Shown here: positions 63,908 through 64,000 of the stretch, one piece after another
Layout: each line of letters begins with the position of its first letter
Numbering within the stretch: the stretch's first letter is position 1
Source of the DNA: an uncultured Prevotellaceae bacterium
GTDB lineage: Bacteria; Bacteroidota; Bacteroidia; Bacteroidales; Bacteroidaceae
Direction of reading: 5' to 3'
Assembly (NCBI GenBank): GCA_937891085.1
Contig: CALAEY010000012.1
Span: 1 to 64,000, forward strand
DNA length: 64,000 nt
Program-made: the position numbers and the translations under genes
Notes under the pieces: model-generated
Told to the model about the DNA's origin: nothing
Database searches by the model: none
What the model saw: the letters and a program-made list of their open reading frames with translations, nothing else

Positions 63908-64000
63908 ATGAGAACAAAAGTTATGAAAAGAACACTGGTAGCCCTGATGGCTTGCACTGCACTCAGCCTCAGCGCTCAAGAACAGAAGCAGTATCCAGAG
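63908..64000 (+). CDS. Start of a secreted protein, cut by the window end
   Basis: 31 codons are visible from ATG 63908 (or Met6 at 63923) to the edge. They encode a typical signal peptide: basic start (TKVMKR), hydrophobic core (TLVALMACTALSLS) and cleavage AQE. A -7 box TAACTTTG lies at 63827-63834. The product cannot be identified. Confidence 0.7.
   Translation, partial: MRTKVMKRTLVALMACTALSLSAQEQKQYPE

Noticed and set aside
63746..63979. 78-codon N-terminal extension of the pyridoxal kinase
   Set aside because: The added residues are not those of the family and cover the divergent promoter region; homologs start near 63745.

Overview
The window reads as a chromosomal segment of a Bacteroidales bacterium, most likely Prevotellaceae (Prevotella/Segatella-like). 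The evidence is gene content (class III fructose bisphosphatase, DUF3869 and DUF1599 proteins, BT_3928-type DoxX protein, DAHP synthase fused to chorismate mutase, galM-MFS-galK operon), repeated promoters of the Bacteroidetes form TTG-N19/20-TAnnTTTG, and weak Shine-Dalgarno sequences. Most of it is core housekeeping DNA. The accessory material is the left edge and several repeat-rich spacers.

Layout. 1-1.4 kb: tail of a DUF3987 primase/helicase-type gene and an M15 peptidase, both flanked by heptamer tandem repeats. 1.4-9.9 kb: TolC/MacA/MacB-type efflux operon with a LytS-type sensor kinase, then a LytTR regulator and a long-chain acyl-CoA ligase. 9.9-13.4 kb: 16-residue-repeat surface protein, fbp, tRNA-Glu and tRNA-Lys. 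13.5-21.2 kb (minus): MBL hydrolase, then ruvX-def-TPR-thrS-infC-rpmI-rplT with a 6S RNA (Bacteroidales-1 type) downstream of rplT. 21.3-26.4 kb: OmpA/DUF3869/YjbH-like envelope operon, SPOR lipoprotein, and a YtxH/holin-like/small-protein trio. 26.6-33.9 kb: galactose operon, coiled-coil protein, mdh, a 478-bp inverted-repeat element, nadK. 34-44.2 kb: ExbB-ExbD-TonB, DJ-1, ispD, recG, M23/LysM peptidase, DUF1599, BT_3928, tpiA, SPOR, folE. 44.2-52.4 kb (minus): dnaG, then pheA-aminotransferase-DAHPS/CM-tyrA behind a leader-peptide attenuator, a TPR protein and mrp. 52.4-53.9 kb: palindrome-rich island. 54-64 kb: lutABC, zapA-rny, lldP, dinB/fur and a pyridoxal kinase; the last 93 bases begin a secreted protein.

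The most striking item is the leader of the aromatic amino acid operon (about 50190-50389, minus strand). It holds a complete apparent transcription-attenuation device: a promoter, a 29-codon leader whose codons 5-17 are almost all Phe or Tyr, an 8-nt antiterminator pairing, and a strong intrinsic terminator 11 nt before pheA. The genes behind it encode the steps to both Phe and Tyr, which matches the two amino acids sensed.

Other points: heptamer-periodic tandem repeats (units near NRRACAT) recur in at least five spacers on both strands; two unrelated inverted-repeat islands have no coding content or only a tiny gene; dnaG and the fur-like gene have promoters so close to their ATG that their mRNAs may be leaderless; and a complete lactate pathway (lutABC plus the permease lldP) is split between two nearby units.
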